Assembly (NCBI GenBank): GCA_934661375.1
Contig: CAKUJH010000006.1
Span: forward strand, 58,736-122,735
Origin: an uncultured Victivallales bacterium
GTDB taxonomy: Bacteria; Verrucomicrobiota; Lentisphaeria; Victivallales; UBA1829
Reading direction: 5' to 3'
Length of the DNA stretch: 64,000 nt
In this document: in pieces, positions 9,201 through 15,508 of the stretch
Numbering within the stretch: the stretch's first letter is position 1
Layout: each line of letters starts with the position of its first letter
Position numbers and translations under genes: made by a program
Notes under the pieces: generated by a model
What the model was told of the DNA's origin: nothing
The model's database searches: none
What the model saw: only the letters and a program-made list of their open reading frames with translations

Positions 9201-10529
9201 CGAAGTCAGCGCGGCAAGAGCCGTGCGCATACGGGCATATTCCGGCGAAGTTGCCGCCAGACGGAGATTGTCATGGGTTTCCGCATAATGAATCATCAGA
9301 CCGTTGCCGGAACTTTGCAGCCAGGCATAATTCAGATAACCTTCGATCTGCTGGCGGCTGTAATTCTGAAACAGTTCGGAATACGCCCAGTTCATGTTGG
9401 CATTGTCCAGCAGACGCGAAGTAACCGCCGGATCACCGCCGAGACCTTCCAGCAGGAAAATGGTTTCGGGAAATTCGGTGCGGATTTTCGCCACAATATA
9501 TTCCCAGGCGGGTTCGGGAATCATGTAACCGGCATCACAGCGGAAGCCGTCCACGCCGCGGAGACACCACAGCCGGAAAACGCCGGCGAGATACTGCCAG
9601 AGTTCCTGTTTGGAATGGTCCAGTTCGGTCAGGTCGCCCCAGGTTACGCCCCATGCGCCGGGGGAATGAATGGAACCGTCAGGATTCCGGACCAGCCAGT
9701 CGGGATGCGTTTCATGCAGTTTGGCTGCCCAGCCGGTATGGTTGATGGCAATGTCGATGAACAGTTTGCCGCCTTTGCGGTGAACGGCGTCCGCCAGTTC
9801 CTGAAACTGATCCAGCGGCGTGGCGGAACGGTCGAACTCCGCCAGTTCGGGGTTGATTCCGCTGAAATCCAGCGCGGCATACGGGCTGCCGTAACGTCCC
9901 ATCCGTCCGTAAGTGGTCGGCGTCGGGTGAATGGGCAGCAGATGAAGAATGCGGCAGCCGAGCGTATCGAAGATGTGATCCAGTTCCCCAATCAGGTCGC
10001 GGAAAGTTCCGGATGGCGGAATCACGCTGTAATCGTTTTTGTCCAGACGTTCCAGATCAGTCTGCGCCACACCTTCGGGCAGAGTGGAAACCGCCTTGTT
10101 CTTATTGACGCCGAACTGCCGCACGAACGCGCAGTAAGTGCCGTTGGCACAGCAGTAAACCGCTGGTTCCACATTGATATGAACATTGTCGCCGCCGACC
10201 CACACCGGTTCATGATCCGGGGCGTCGGGATCCAGGTAAAAACATTTGCCTTCGAAATGCCCCTCTTCGGTCAGCATCAGCCGGACGGAACAGGAGAAAT
10301 CGTCAATACGGGTCATGGGCAGATTGCGCCAGTCCTGAAAGCCCGGCGTGATTTCCTGCTCGACGTGTTCGATGATTTCCTTGCGATGATAACCGGCACA
10401 TCCCAGATTGGTGCGCAGGAACATGCGCCCCTTGACCGGCTCGGAACATTCCAGCCGGAATTCCAGAATGTCGCCGCAATATAAAAGCAGATGCGCTCCC
10501 GGTGCGGGGGTCTGTCTGATTTCGTTCAT
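6225..10529 (-). CDS. Glycogen-debranching-type enzyme: GH13 domain plus GH133 amylo-alpha-1,6-glucosidase domain
   Basis: This 1434-aa protein has two catalytic parts. The N-terminal part holds an alpha-amylase (GH13) barrel: GRMGRYGSPYA near residue 205, FRCDAGY with the nucleophile Asp near 328, LLEGLGG with the acid/base Glu near 360, and ETHDN with the transition-state Asp near 420. The C-terminal part is an (alpha/alpha)6 glucosidase of the amylo-1,6-glucosidase type (GYPWFLDWGRDTLIAARG near 1060, later AGTPRQGYPVEIQALWF). The pairing recalls eukaryotic debranching enzyme, in which glucanotransferase and glucosidase act in turn on glycogen branches. No signal peptide is seen, so it is probably cytosolic. 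An AGAGGAG SD supports the start. Domain assignment is confident; the exact transferase specificity is inferred. Confidence 0.88.
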   Translation of the reverse strand: MNEIRQTPAPGAHLLLYCGDILEFRLECSEPVKGRMFLRTNLGCAGYHRKEIIEHVEQEITPGFQDWRNLPMTRIDDFSCSVRLMLTEEGHFEGKCFYLDPDAPDHEPVWVGGDNVHINVEPAVYCCANGTYCAFVRQFGVNKNKAVSTLPEGVAQTDLERLDKNDYSVIPPSGTFRDLIGELDHIFDTLGCRILHLLPIHPTPTTYGRMGRYGSPYAALDFSGINPELAEFDRSATPLDQFQELADAVHRKGGKLFIDIAINHTGWAAKLHETHPDWLVRNPDGSIHSPGAWGVTWGDLTELDHSKQELWQYLAGVFRLWCLRGVDGFRCDAGYMIPEPAWEYIVAKIRTEFPETIFLLEGLGGDPAVTSRLLDNANMNWAYSELFQNYSRQQIEGYLNYAWLQSSGNGLMIHYAETHDNLRLAATSPEYARMRTALAALTSSGGAFGFTNGVEWFAREKIDVHEASALNWDAKENQVREIRRLNTLLAELPCFHHGAVTNFIDSGSPDCLLLGRTDSLGKNAVLAAVNLNTERATVVSWNVYSAPFDANTVYDLLSGKSFELMREPGGRRSLLLPGGSAFCFTADRELLKQLDAAEKRSFCIPRKIVRQEAAAVAARALAIRNGSILEDESAPVPQLAEKLLESPEKFLRELYGADHSAPFVLWRWPEDVHRQVMVPPGCYLLIRSPHSIRALLKIDGRTHSFCNSLPDSQGNHFLLIPPQRTPDAPKNAVLRLASFTQDQLVRKQAHLIYLPEDVNRGQTGLVRREFHRAKFHFMRGNGRGALLWHTVEPGELRSRYDAVLLANLNPDYPENRHIMLRRFRIWCIYHAKNQEFIADCMKNFFVDADGSGVWNFELPVGNGLFVDVSLKLALVPESNTVLLTVQRHNGEGRERRLGDNEAVRLLIRPDLEDRSFHNSTKASAGPERVWPGQISTTPRGFRFTPAPDRILAVSSGKGRFVRSDEWKYMVWQENEAARGLDPYTDLFSPGYFEISMGGNETATLTAQVMTSPDEPRIIPAPARPEPMSFRADAPVESVMHDSLAQFIVRRDQFKTVIAGYPWFLDWGRDTLIAARGLIADPGFRNDARRILLRFAAFAENGTIPNMICGGNADNRDTSDAPLWLFTACRDLCLADGSRSLLDEELPNGRTLLETLLELAAGIERGTPNGIKADPESMLVFSPSHFTWMDTNYPAGTPRQGYPVEIQALWFAALRFLGEVLPGEQGVVWKRKAEITARSIRKYFLLPNRNYLSDCLHCQPGESPEQAVRDDHLRPNQLYAVTLGAVDDPEICRGILDACSVLLVPGAIRSLDDAPVQYPLPVPGPGGAPLNDPVRPYQGHYEGDEDTRRKPAYHNGTAWTWQFPAYCEAFFQVYGESGRSAAKAWLASMTLPMNAGCLCQLPEIMDGDYPHTQRGCGAQAWGMSEFFRVWKILHR

Positions 10530-10660
10530 GATGCTGTCTCCTCTTTCTTTTTCATACAGTAATATACTCCGTCAAGCGTATTTTTGCAATAAAAATACCC
10601 TCCGGACAGATTCGAAGCGGGAAAATATTGAGAAAATCCTGAAAAAAATGCAAATTCGGC

Positions 10661-10688
10661 TTGCAATCTGTCCGAACTGGTCTATAAT
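10661..10688 (+). promoter_or_regulatory. Sigma-70-type promoter for hpf-like gene
   Basis: A -35 TTGCAA (10661-10666) and a -10 TATAAT (10683-10688) are separated by 16 bp. They lie about 30 bp before the start codon. Confidence 0.7.
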
Positions 10689-10718
10689 GCTGTCAACGCC
10701 CTAACCAAGGAGGTGCTT

Positions 10719-11069
10719 ATGGATATCAAAGTGAGCGGAAGACACTTCAACATCAGCGAGGCGGTGAAACAGAGCGCAATCGATACGATTACAGGACGTT
10801 TTGCCGATCTGCCTGTGAAGATCATTTCGGCTTCGGTCGTTCTTGATGTTCAGGGAAGCAGAACCATCGCGGATGTGGTCGTGAACATTAAAAACGATCT
10901 CACGGCGACAGCACAAGTGGAGGACTATGACATGTACAAGGCATTGGACGCCGCTGCGCTGAAAGCTGAAACCCAAGTCCGTAAATATCTGGAAAAGCGT
11001 AAAAACCACAAAAACGGCGAAACTCTGGTTCAACTGGAGGCAAAAAACGCCGCACGCGCTGAAATCTGA
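10719..11069 (+). CDS. hpf: Ribosome hibernation promoting factor / RaiA-type (short form)
   Basis: This 116-aa protein matches the HPF/YfiA fold: MDIKVSGRHFNISEAVKQ at the N-terminus, a central VVLDVQGSRTIADVVV strand region, then EDYDMYKALDAAALKAETQVRKYLEKRK. It is expected to bind the 30S decoding site in stationary phase and inactivate or dimerise ribosomes. The length fits the short form, without the C-terminal dimerisation domain of long HPF. The start is fixed by AAGGAGG at 10707-10713, five bases upstream. It is a single-gene unit with its own promoter and terminator. Confidence 0.9.
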   Translation: MDIKVSGRHFNISEAVKQSAIDTITGRFADLPVKIISASVVLDVQGSRTIADVVVNIKNDLTATAQVEDYDMYKALDAAALKAETQVRKYLEKRKNHKNGETLVQLEAKNAARAEI

Positions 11070-11090
11070 AACTTTGGAACTGGCGTAACC

Positions 11091-11124
11091 CCCGGATCCC
11101 GGCAGGGATCTGGGATCTTTTTCT
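11091..11124 (+). terminator. Rho-independent terminator after hpf-like gene
   Basis: CCGGATCCC (11092-11100), a GGCA loop and GGGATCTGG (11105-11113) form a 9-bp stem with one G-U pair. GATCTTTTT follows. Confidence 0.8.
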
Positions 11125-11152
11125 CAAAAAACAAAAACTCTGCTGCTGAATT

Positions 11153-11869
11153 ATGGAATCATCTTTCGATCTGACCAACCATCTGCCGGATGCCTGGCGC
11201 AATTTTCTGCAGGATGCAGTTCAGACAGAATCCTTCCGCACTCTCGCCCCGTTTCTGGAGGAGGAATACCGCACCCAAACTATTTTTCCCCCGGCGGAGG
11301 AGCTTTTCACAGCTTTCCGGCTGACGTCTCCCGACCAAACCAGAGTGGTTATTCTGGGACAGGATCCGTATCATGACGACGGACAGGCGCACGGGCTGGC
11401 TTTTTCTGTGCGGGACGGCGTCCGTTTTCCGCCGTCGCTGCGCAACATCTTCAAGGAATTGAATGCAGACCTGAATCTGCCGGTGCCGGAATCCGGTTCG
11501 CTGATCCGCTGGGCGGAGCAAGGCGTCCTGCTGCTGAATACCGTACTGACCGTCCGCGCGCATCAGGCTGGCTCTCACCGGAAACACGGCTGGGAAAATT
11601 TCACCGATGCAGTCATTTCCCGTCTGAATGAACAGCGGGAACATCTGGTTTTCGTATTGTGGGGCGCCCCCGCGCAAACCAAACTGCCGCTGATCGACCG
11701 GACGCGCCATGCAGTCATCTGTTCGGCGCATCCTTCGCCGCTGTCGGCGCACCGGGGCTTTTTCAGGAGCCGACCCTTTTCGCAGATCAACGCGTATCTG
11801 AAAACGCATTCCCTGCCGGAAATCGACTGGAATCTGAGCCGGACCGGAACTCCCGATCTTTTTCAGTAA
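11153..11869 (+). CDS. ung: Uracil-DNA glycosylase, family 1
   Basis: This 238-aa protein removes uracil from DNA in base-excision repair. It shows the catalytic GQDPYHDD motif (Asp71 as the water-activating residue) and the C-terminal HPSPLSAHRGF motif with catalytic His193 and the minor-groove Leu loop. The uracil-binding region LLNTVLTVRAHQAGSH and the LVFVLWGAPAQ strand are also present. Length is typical of the family. The SD is poor, but the first ATG gives a normal N-terminus. The gene converges on the sugar-binding lipoprotein gene and overlaps its 3' end by 7 bp. Confidence 0.95.
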   Translation: MESSFDLTNHLPDAWRNFLQDAVQTESFRTLAPFLEEEYRTQTIFPPAEELFTAFRLTSPDQTRVVILGQDPYHDDGQAHGLAFSVRDGVRFPPSLRNIFKELNADLNLPVPESGSLIRWAEQGVLLLNTVLTVRAHQAGSHRKHGWENFTDAVISRLNEQREHLVFVLWGAPAQTKLPLIDRTRHAVICSAHPSPLSAHRGFFRSRPFSQINAYLKTHSLPEIDWNLSRTGTPDLFQ

Positions 11870-12816
11870 ACGGAATCGGGGAAATAGAATTCCGCGGCAT
11901 TTTCCGCTGTAACGATTTTGGAAGCGATGATGATTTCCTTTTTTTCGGCTTTTCCGCCGTTGCGCAGACCTTTCAGCGCGGCATTGACGCCGTCTTCCAG
12001 CATCCGCGGAGAATAGGTAACCGTGCCTTTGACCAGCGGATCGCCATCCAGAATCATCTTCACCACCAGTTTGCCGCCGCCACCGCCGACCATGCATTGT
12101 ATGTCTTTGCGTCCGGATTCCCGGTATGCTTTGAGCGCACCCAGCAGCACATCGTCGTCTCCTGCCCATACCGCATCAATCTTTTTGAATTTCTGGAGAT
12201 AATTTTCCATCAGAGCCAAGCCTTTTTCCGTGTTCCACCAGGCGGACTGGGAATCCAGAATGCGGATACCCGGATATTTTTCCGCAAGAACTTTCCGGAA
12301 CGCACTCACCCGGTCGGTATTGATCGGACAGGGGATGCCTTCCATGACCAGAATATCACCCTTGCCATTCAGCAGGCGCCCCATCGCTTCTGCGGCGGCA
12401 GCCCCGAAACTGCGGTTGTCGCCGTTGACAAACACATCCTGCACCGGTTTGTCCAGCGGATTGGAAACCACCACCAGAAAAGTTCCCTGCTGTCTGGCGC
12501 GTTCGCAGATGCCGGAAACCGGACCGGGTTCCTGACTCAACACCACCAGCGCATCCACTTTCCGCGCCAGCAGATTTTCAATCCGGTTCACCTGATCCGC
12601 CGTATTCGAACTGGATGTTACAATCACTTCCAGATCCGGATTGGCGGCTTCCAGATTCTTTTTCGCCTGTTCAGCACTCCAGACAACTCCGCCCGCCCAG
12701 CCGTGAGTAGCGGCGGGAATGGATATGCCTATCTTCAGTTTTTTGACCGCCTTGCCGTCGGAACACGCCGAAAGCAGCATCAGCAGCGGAAGGAAATACA
12801 GCAGCAGTTTTTTCAT
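11863..12816 (-). CDS. Periplasmic sugar-binding lipoprotein (ribose/LacI-type, PBP1 fold)
   Basis: This 317-aa protein begins with a lipoprotein signal whose lipobox LLSAC places the modified Cys at residue 18. The mature part is a type-1 periplasmic binding protein (KLKIGISIPAATHGW, then NRIENLLARKVDALVVLSQEP, and AVWAGDDDVLLGALKAY), as in ribose- or galactose-type ABC uptake systems. No ATPase or permease gene is adjacent, so it is an orphan receptor here. The ligand may be a sugar; the sequence does not say which. Confidence 0.87.
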   Translation of the reverse strand: MKKLLLYFLPLLMLLSACSDGKAVKKLKIGISIPAATHGWAGGVVWSAEQAKKNLEAANPDLEVIVTSSSNTADQVNRIENLLARKVDALVVLSQEPGPVSGICERARQQGTFLVVVSNPLDKPVQDVFVNGDNRSFGAAAAEAMGRLLNGKGDILVMEGIPCPINTDRVSAFRKVLAEKYPGIRILDSQSAWWNTEKGLALMENYLQKFKKIDAVWAGDDDVLLGALKAYRESGRKDIQCMVGGGGGKLVVKMILDGDPLVKGTVTYSPRMLEDGVNAALKGLRNGGKAEKKEIIIASKIVTAENAAEFYFPDSVY

Positions 12817-12844
12817 AAGTAAACTCCATTCATCCTGGTATAAA

Positions 12845-12872
12845 GAAAAACGTCCCGGCGGAACCGGGACGC
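12845..12872 (-). terminator. Terminator of RRM-protein gene
   Basis: Read on the minus strand, CGTCCCGG, a 5-nt loop and CCGGGACG form an 8-bp perfect stem (12851-12871). TTTTTCTTT follows. Confidence 0.8.
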
Positions 12873-12886
12873 TGAATCAAACTTTT

Positions 12887-13624
12887 TCAGTCTTCCGAAT
12901 CATAATCTTCGTTCGGACGATATCCTTTTTTCCGGGGACCGTTCTTGAAGAACGGACGGCGCGGACGGTCATCGCGGAAATCCCGCTGGAAATGCCGGTC
13001 ATTGTTTTTCCGGAAAGTACGGCGGCGAGGACGGTCGTCGCGGAAATCCTCGCGGGAGGAGCTGCGGTAATCGGAAGCATCGTCATCCTGTTCGGCGTCA
13101 TAATCTTCCGCCGGAGGATTATGCGGAGTGAATCCGCCGAAACCGCGGTTGTCGCGGTCGCCGAATTCGCGGCGCGGGGGACGGTCGCCATACGGACGGC
13201 TGTCACGGTCACTGAATTCGCGGCGCGGAGGACGGTCGCCATACGGACGGCTGTCACGATCACCGAATTCACGGCGCGGAGGACGATCTCCATACGGACG
13301 GTTGTCGCGGTCGCTGAATTCACGGCGAGGAGGACGGTCGCCGAAAGAGCGTCCATCACGGCGCGGGGGACGGTCGGAAGAAGATTTTTCGCGGGATTCA
13401 TTGACACGGAGGTTTCTGCCTGCCATTTCCTTGCCGTCCAGTTCCTGAATGGCTTTGGCGGCATCAGCATCATCCATAGTCACAAAACCGTATCCCAGGG
13501 GACGCCCGGTATCGCGGTCTGTTTTGATTCTGGCGCTATGCACTGTACCGAACGGTTCAAACAGGGCTTTGAGTTCGTTGTCTGTTGTTGCATACGGCAA
13601 ATTGCCGACATACACACTTTTCAT
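12887..13624 (-). CDS. RNA-binding protein, single RRM plus arginine/aspartate-rich repeat tail
   Basis: The start at 13624 gives 245 aa beginning MKSVYVGNLPYATTDNEL, with a GAAGGA SD; an in-frame start 111 bp earlier has no such support. Residues 1-80 form an RNA recognition motif with RNP2 VYVGNL (4-9) and RNP1 LGYGFVTM (43-50), as in bacterial RRM proteins of cyanobacterial Rbp type. Residues ~95-190 contain about four copies of a 17-residue unit (DRPPRREF followed by a DRD(N/S)RPYG block). The acidic/basic tail ends in a DYDSED stretch. It is probably an RNA chaperone or cold-adaptation protein. The repeat is low-complexity and may vary in copy number. Confidence 0.88.
   Translation of the reverse strand: MKSVYVGNLPYATTDNELKALFEPFGTVHSARIKTDRDTGRPLGYGFVTMDDADAAKAIQELDGKEMAGRNLRVNESREKSSSDRPPRRDGRSFGDRPPRREFSDRDNRPYGDRPPRREFGDRDSRPYGDRPPRREFSDRDSRPYGDRPPRREFGDRDNRGFGGFTPHNPPAEDYDAEQDDDASDYRSSSREDFRDDRPRRRTFRKNNDRHFQRDFRDDRPRRPFFKNGPRKKGYRPNEDYDSED
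13158..13375 (-). repeat. In-frame 51-bp tandem repeats in RRM-protein tail
   Basis: Four to five diverged copies of a 51-bp unit encode the DRPPRRE(F)-(S/G)DRD(N/S)RPYG tail of the RRM protein. The copies differ mainly at third codon positions, so the protein pattern is conserved more than the DNA. Confidence 0.8.
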
Positions 13625-13789
13625 AATCCGATTTTCCTTCATTTTCTCGTTGTCCGCCGGCTTCCTTCCTGTTGTCAAGCCGCCGTTTACTTCCGCAATG
13701 CATTCCGCATCAGTTCCGACCAAAACATTCTGCATACTCCGGCGTTCCGAAAAAACACCTTAATACGCATAAGTACCGAAAACGGCACT

Positions 13790-13818
13790 ACTTTAACCCG
13801 AAGTTTGATAGATTGCAA
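13790..13818 (-). promoter_or_regulatory. Candidate promoter for RRM-protein gene
   Basis: On the minus strand, TTGCAA (13818-13813) and TAAAGT (13795-13790) are 17 bp apart. Transcription from here would leave a leader of about 160 nt, a length common for cold-inducible mRNAs. The -10 is weak. Confidence 0.35.
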
Positions 13819-14008
13819 CAGAAATTCTGAAAAAAAACGGAAAAAATGTTCTGAAAAAGTGTTTTTTCGGCAAAAATCCCCAAAAAGAAGCCGTCCGGAG
13901 CCGGAAACGAAACGGTCATGCTGAATTTCCGCGCAGTTTTCCGAACTGTTTCAGGGGGGGCAGCAGAGACGAATTGCAGAAAAGACGAAAAAATCCTGAA
14001 TTCCGGTC

Positions 14009-14036
14009 TTGAACTTCTGAAAGAATAGAGTATTAT
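14009..14036 (+). promoter_or_regulatory. Sigma-70-type promoter for mtaB-like gene
   Basis: TTGAAC (14009-14014) and TATTAT (14031-14036) are 16 bp apart, about 87 bp before the chosen start codon. Confidence 0.55.
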
Positions 14037-14122
14037 ACCACGCGGAAGAAATAAACATGGATTCGCGGCACGGGCCGCAGATCCGGGAACAACATACATT
14101 GGGAGTGAGAGGCTACCGTTTT

Positions 14123-15430
14123 ATGATCACTATTACCGCCGCCGTTGTTACTTTAGGCTGTCGATTGAATCAGGCGGACAGCGCATTGCTGAGCGACCGC
14201 CTTCGCAAAGCAGGTTTTCAAATTATCGAAGAGGACAGCGAAGACAGTCCGAACCTGATCGTCGTCAATTCCTGTGCCGTTACAGCCACAGCCGCGCGGA
14301 AAACCCGTCAGGCTCTCGCCGCTCTGCGCAGAAAACACCCCTATGCCTATATCATCCTCACCGGCTGTGCGGCGGAAACGGATCCCGATGAAACGGCGGA
14401 CTCGTCCGACTATGATCTGCTGCTGCCCGGCAAGGACAAAGCCAAACTCGAATCCATGCTGGAACGCCGTTTCAACATCTCCCCGGCGAAAAGCATTCAC
14501 AACCAGCTTTCCGGCGACGGGAAAATTTTCACCGAAGGCTCCGTTTCCTATTTTCCATTCAAAACCCGCGCCAACCTGAAAATTCAGGAAGGCTGCGAAA
14601 ACTTCTGCTCATACTGCATCGTTCCGCATGTCCGCGGTCCCGAACGTTCCCGCGCCAAAGACGAAGCTCTTGCTGATTTCCGCCAGCTTATCGAAAGCGG
14701 ATTCCATGAAGTCGTCATCACTGGCGTAAACGTCTGCAATTACCGCGACGGAAACACCAGACTGCCGGAACTGCTTCAGGATATGATGCAGACCGAAGGC
14801 AGCTACCGCATACGTCTGAGTTCCACCGAACCCGGACCGGTCATTCCGGAACTGGCTTCCCTGATTGCGGCAAACGACAAACTTTGCAGATTCCTGCATC
14901 TGCCCGTTCAAGCCGGCTGCGACAGAATCCTTCAGGCGATGGGGCGCAAGTATACCTGTGCGGATTTCCGCGCCATGGTCGAGGACGCCCGCGCCAAGGT
15001 GGATGATCTCCATGTCGGCACTGACTGGATCATCGGATTCCCCGGCGAAACCGAAGCCGATTTCCAGGAAGCCTGTCAGTTCATCAGAGAGATGAAGTTC
15101 TCCAACCTGCATGTATTCCCCTACTCTCCGCGCAAAGGAACTCCGGCGGCATCCCTCCCCGGCCGTCTTTCTGTGGAGGAAATGATGGCTCGTCTGGAAA
15201 TCGCCAAAGACATCAAGAACGAACTCATCATGAACTTTGCACGTTCCCTGATCGGACGCGAGGAAACCGTGCTGGTCGAACGTCAATGCGGCGAAACCAC
15301 TTATGAAGGGCTCTCCTCCAACTTCGCGCGGATTCGTTTCCGTTCCAAGGACAATGTGGTCGGACAATTCTGCAAAGTCAAGGTTTCCGCTGTTTCCGAA
15401 GAAGGCATGATTGCCGCGAAGAAACTCTGA
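14123..15430 (+). CDS. mtaB: Radical SAM tRNA methylthiotransferase, MtaB-like
   Basis: This 435-aa enzyme of the MiaB/MtaB family adds a methylthio group to a modified adenosine near the tRNA anticodon; in the MtaB subfamily the substrate is threonylcarbamoyladenosine at position 37. The N-terminal UPF0004 domain has its three cluster cysteines at C13 (TLGCRLNQ), C51 (VNSCAV) and C82 (LTGCAAE). The radical SAM cluster CxxxCxxC is at C158, C162 and C165 (EGCENFCSYCIVPHVRG). A C-terminal TRAM-like segment (ETVLVERQCGETTYEG) follows. The ATG at 14123 gives the normal N-terminus; an in-frame start 66 bp upstream adds an unconserved extension. Assignment to MtaB rather than MiaB rests on the TLGCRLNQ N-terminal signature. 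Confidence 0.88.
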   Translation: MITITAAVVTLGCRLNQADSALLSDRLRKAGFQIIEEDSEDSPNLIVVNSCAVTATAARKTRQALAALRRKHPYAYIILTGCAAETDPDETADSSDYDLLLPGKDKAKLESMLERRFNISPAKSIHNQLSGDGKIFTEGSVSYFPFKTRANLKIQEGCENFCSYCIVPHVRGPERSRAKDEALADFRQLIESGFHEVVITGVNVCNYRDGNTRLPELLQDMMQTEGSYRIRLSSTEPGPVIPELASLIAANDKLCRFLHLPVQAGCDRILQAMGRKYTCADFRAMVEDARAKVDDLHVGTDWIIGFPGETEADFQEACQFIREMKFSNLHVFPYSPRKGTPAASLPGRLSVEEMMARLEIAKDIKNELIMNFARSLIGREETVLVERQCGETTYEGLSSNFARIRFRSKDNVVGQFCKVKVSAVSEEGMIAAKKL

Positions 15431-15455
15431 TTCCGCAGAAACATTCATCTGAAAA

Positions 15456-15496
15456 AAAAAACGGCAGGAAAATGTAGAAGTCTCCTGCCGTTTTTT
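15456..15496. terminator. Bidirectional terminator between mtaB-like gene and decarboxylase
   Basis: AAAAAACGGCAGGA (15456-15469) and its exact complement TCCTGCCGTTTTTT (15483-15496) form a 14-bp stem with a 13-nt loop. The A and T runs make it work in both directions. Confidence 0.9.
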
Positions 15497-15508
15497 CTGT
15501 ATCTTCTT

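Larger units (their letters stand above)
13625..14122. other. Divergent intergenic region, 498 bp
   Basis: This gap separates the RRM-protein gene (minus) from the methylthiotransferase gene (plus). It holds one candidate promoter in each direction and T/A-rich tracts around 13820-13880. No convincing coding frame, known RNA or riboswitch was recognised. Confidence 0.6.

Noticed and set aside
6186..10484. A 1432-codon plus-strand frame opposite the debranching enzyme
   Set aside because: It is antisense to a gene with clear catalytic motifs, and its product is low in structure and rich in Arg, Gln and His, as expected of a mirror frame.
13158..13375. Regular ~51-bp repeats considered as a CRISPR array
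   Set aside because: There are no spacers of unrelated sequence, and the repeats are in frame within the RRM-protein gene.
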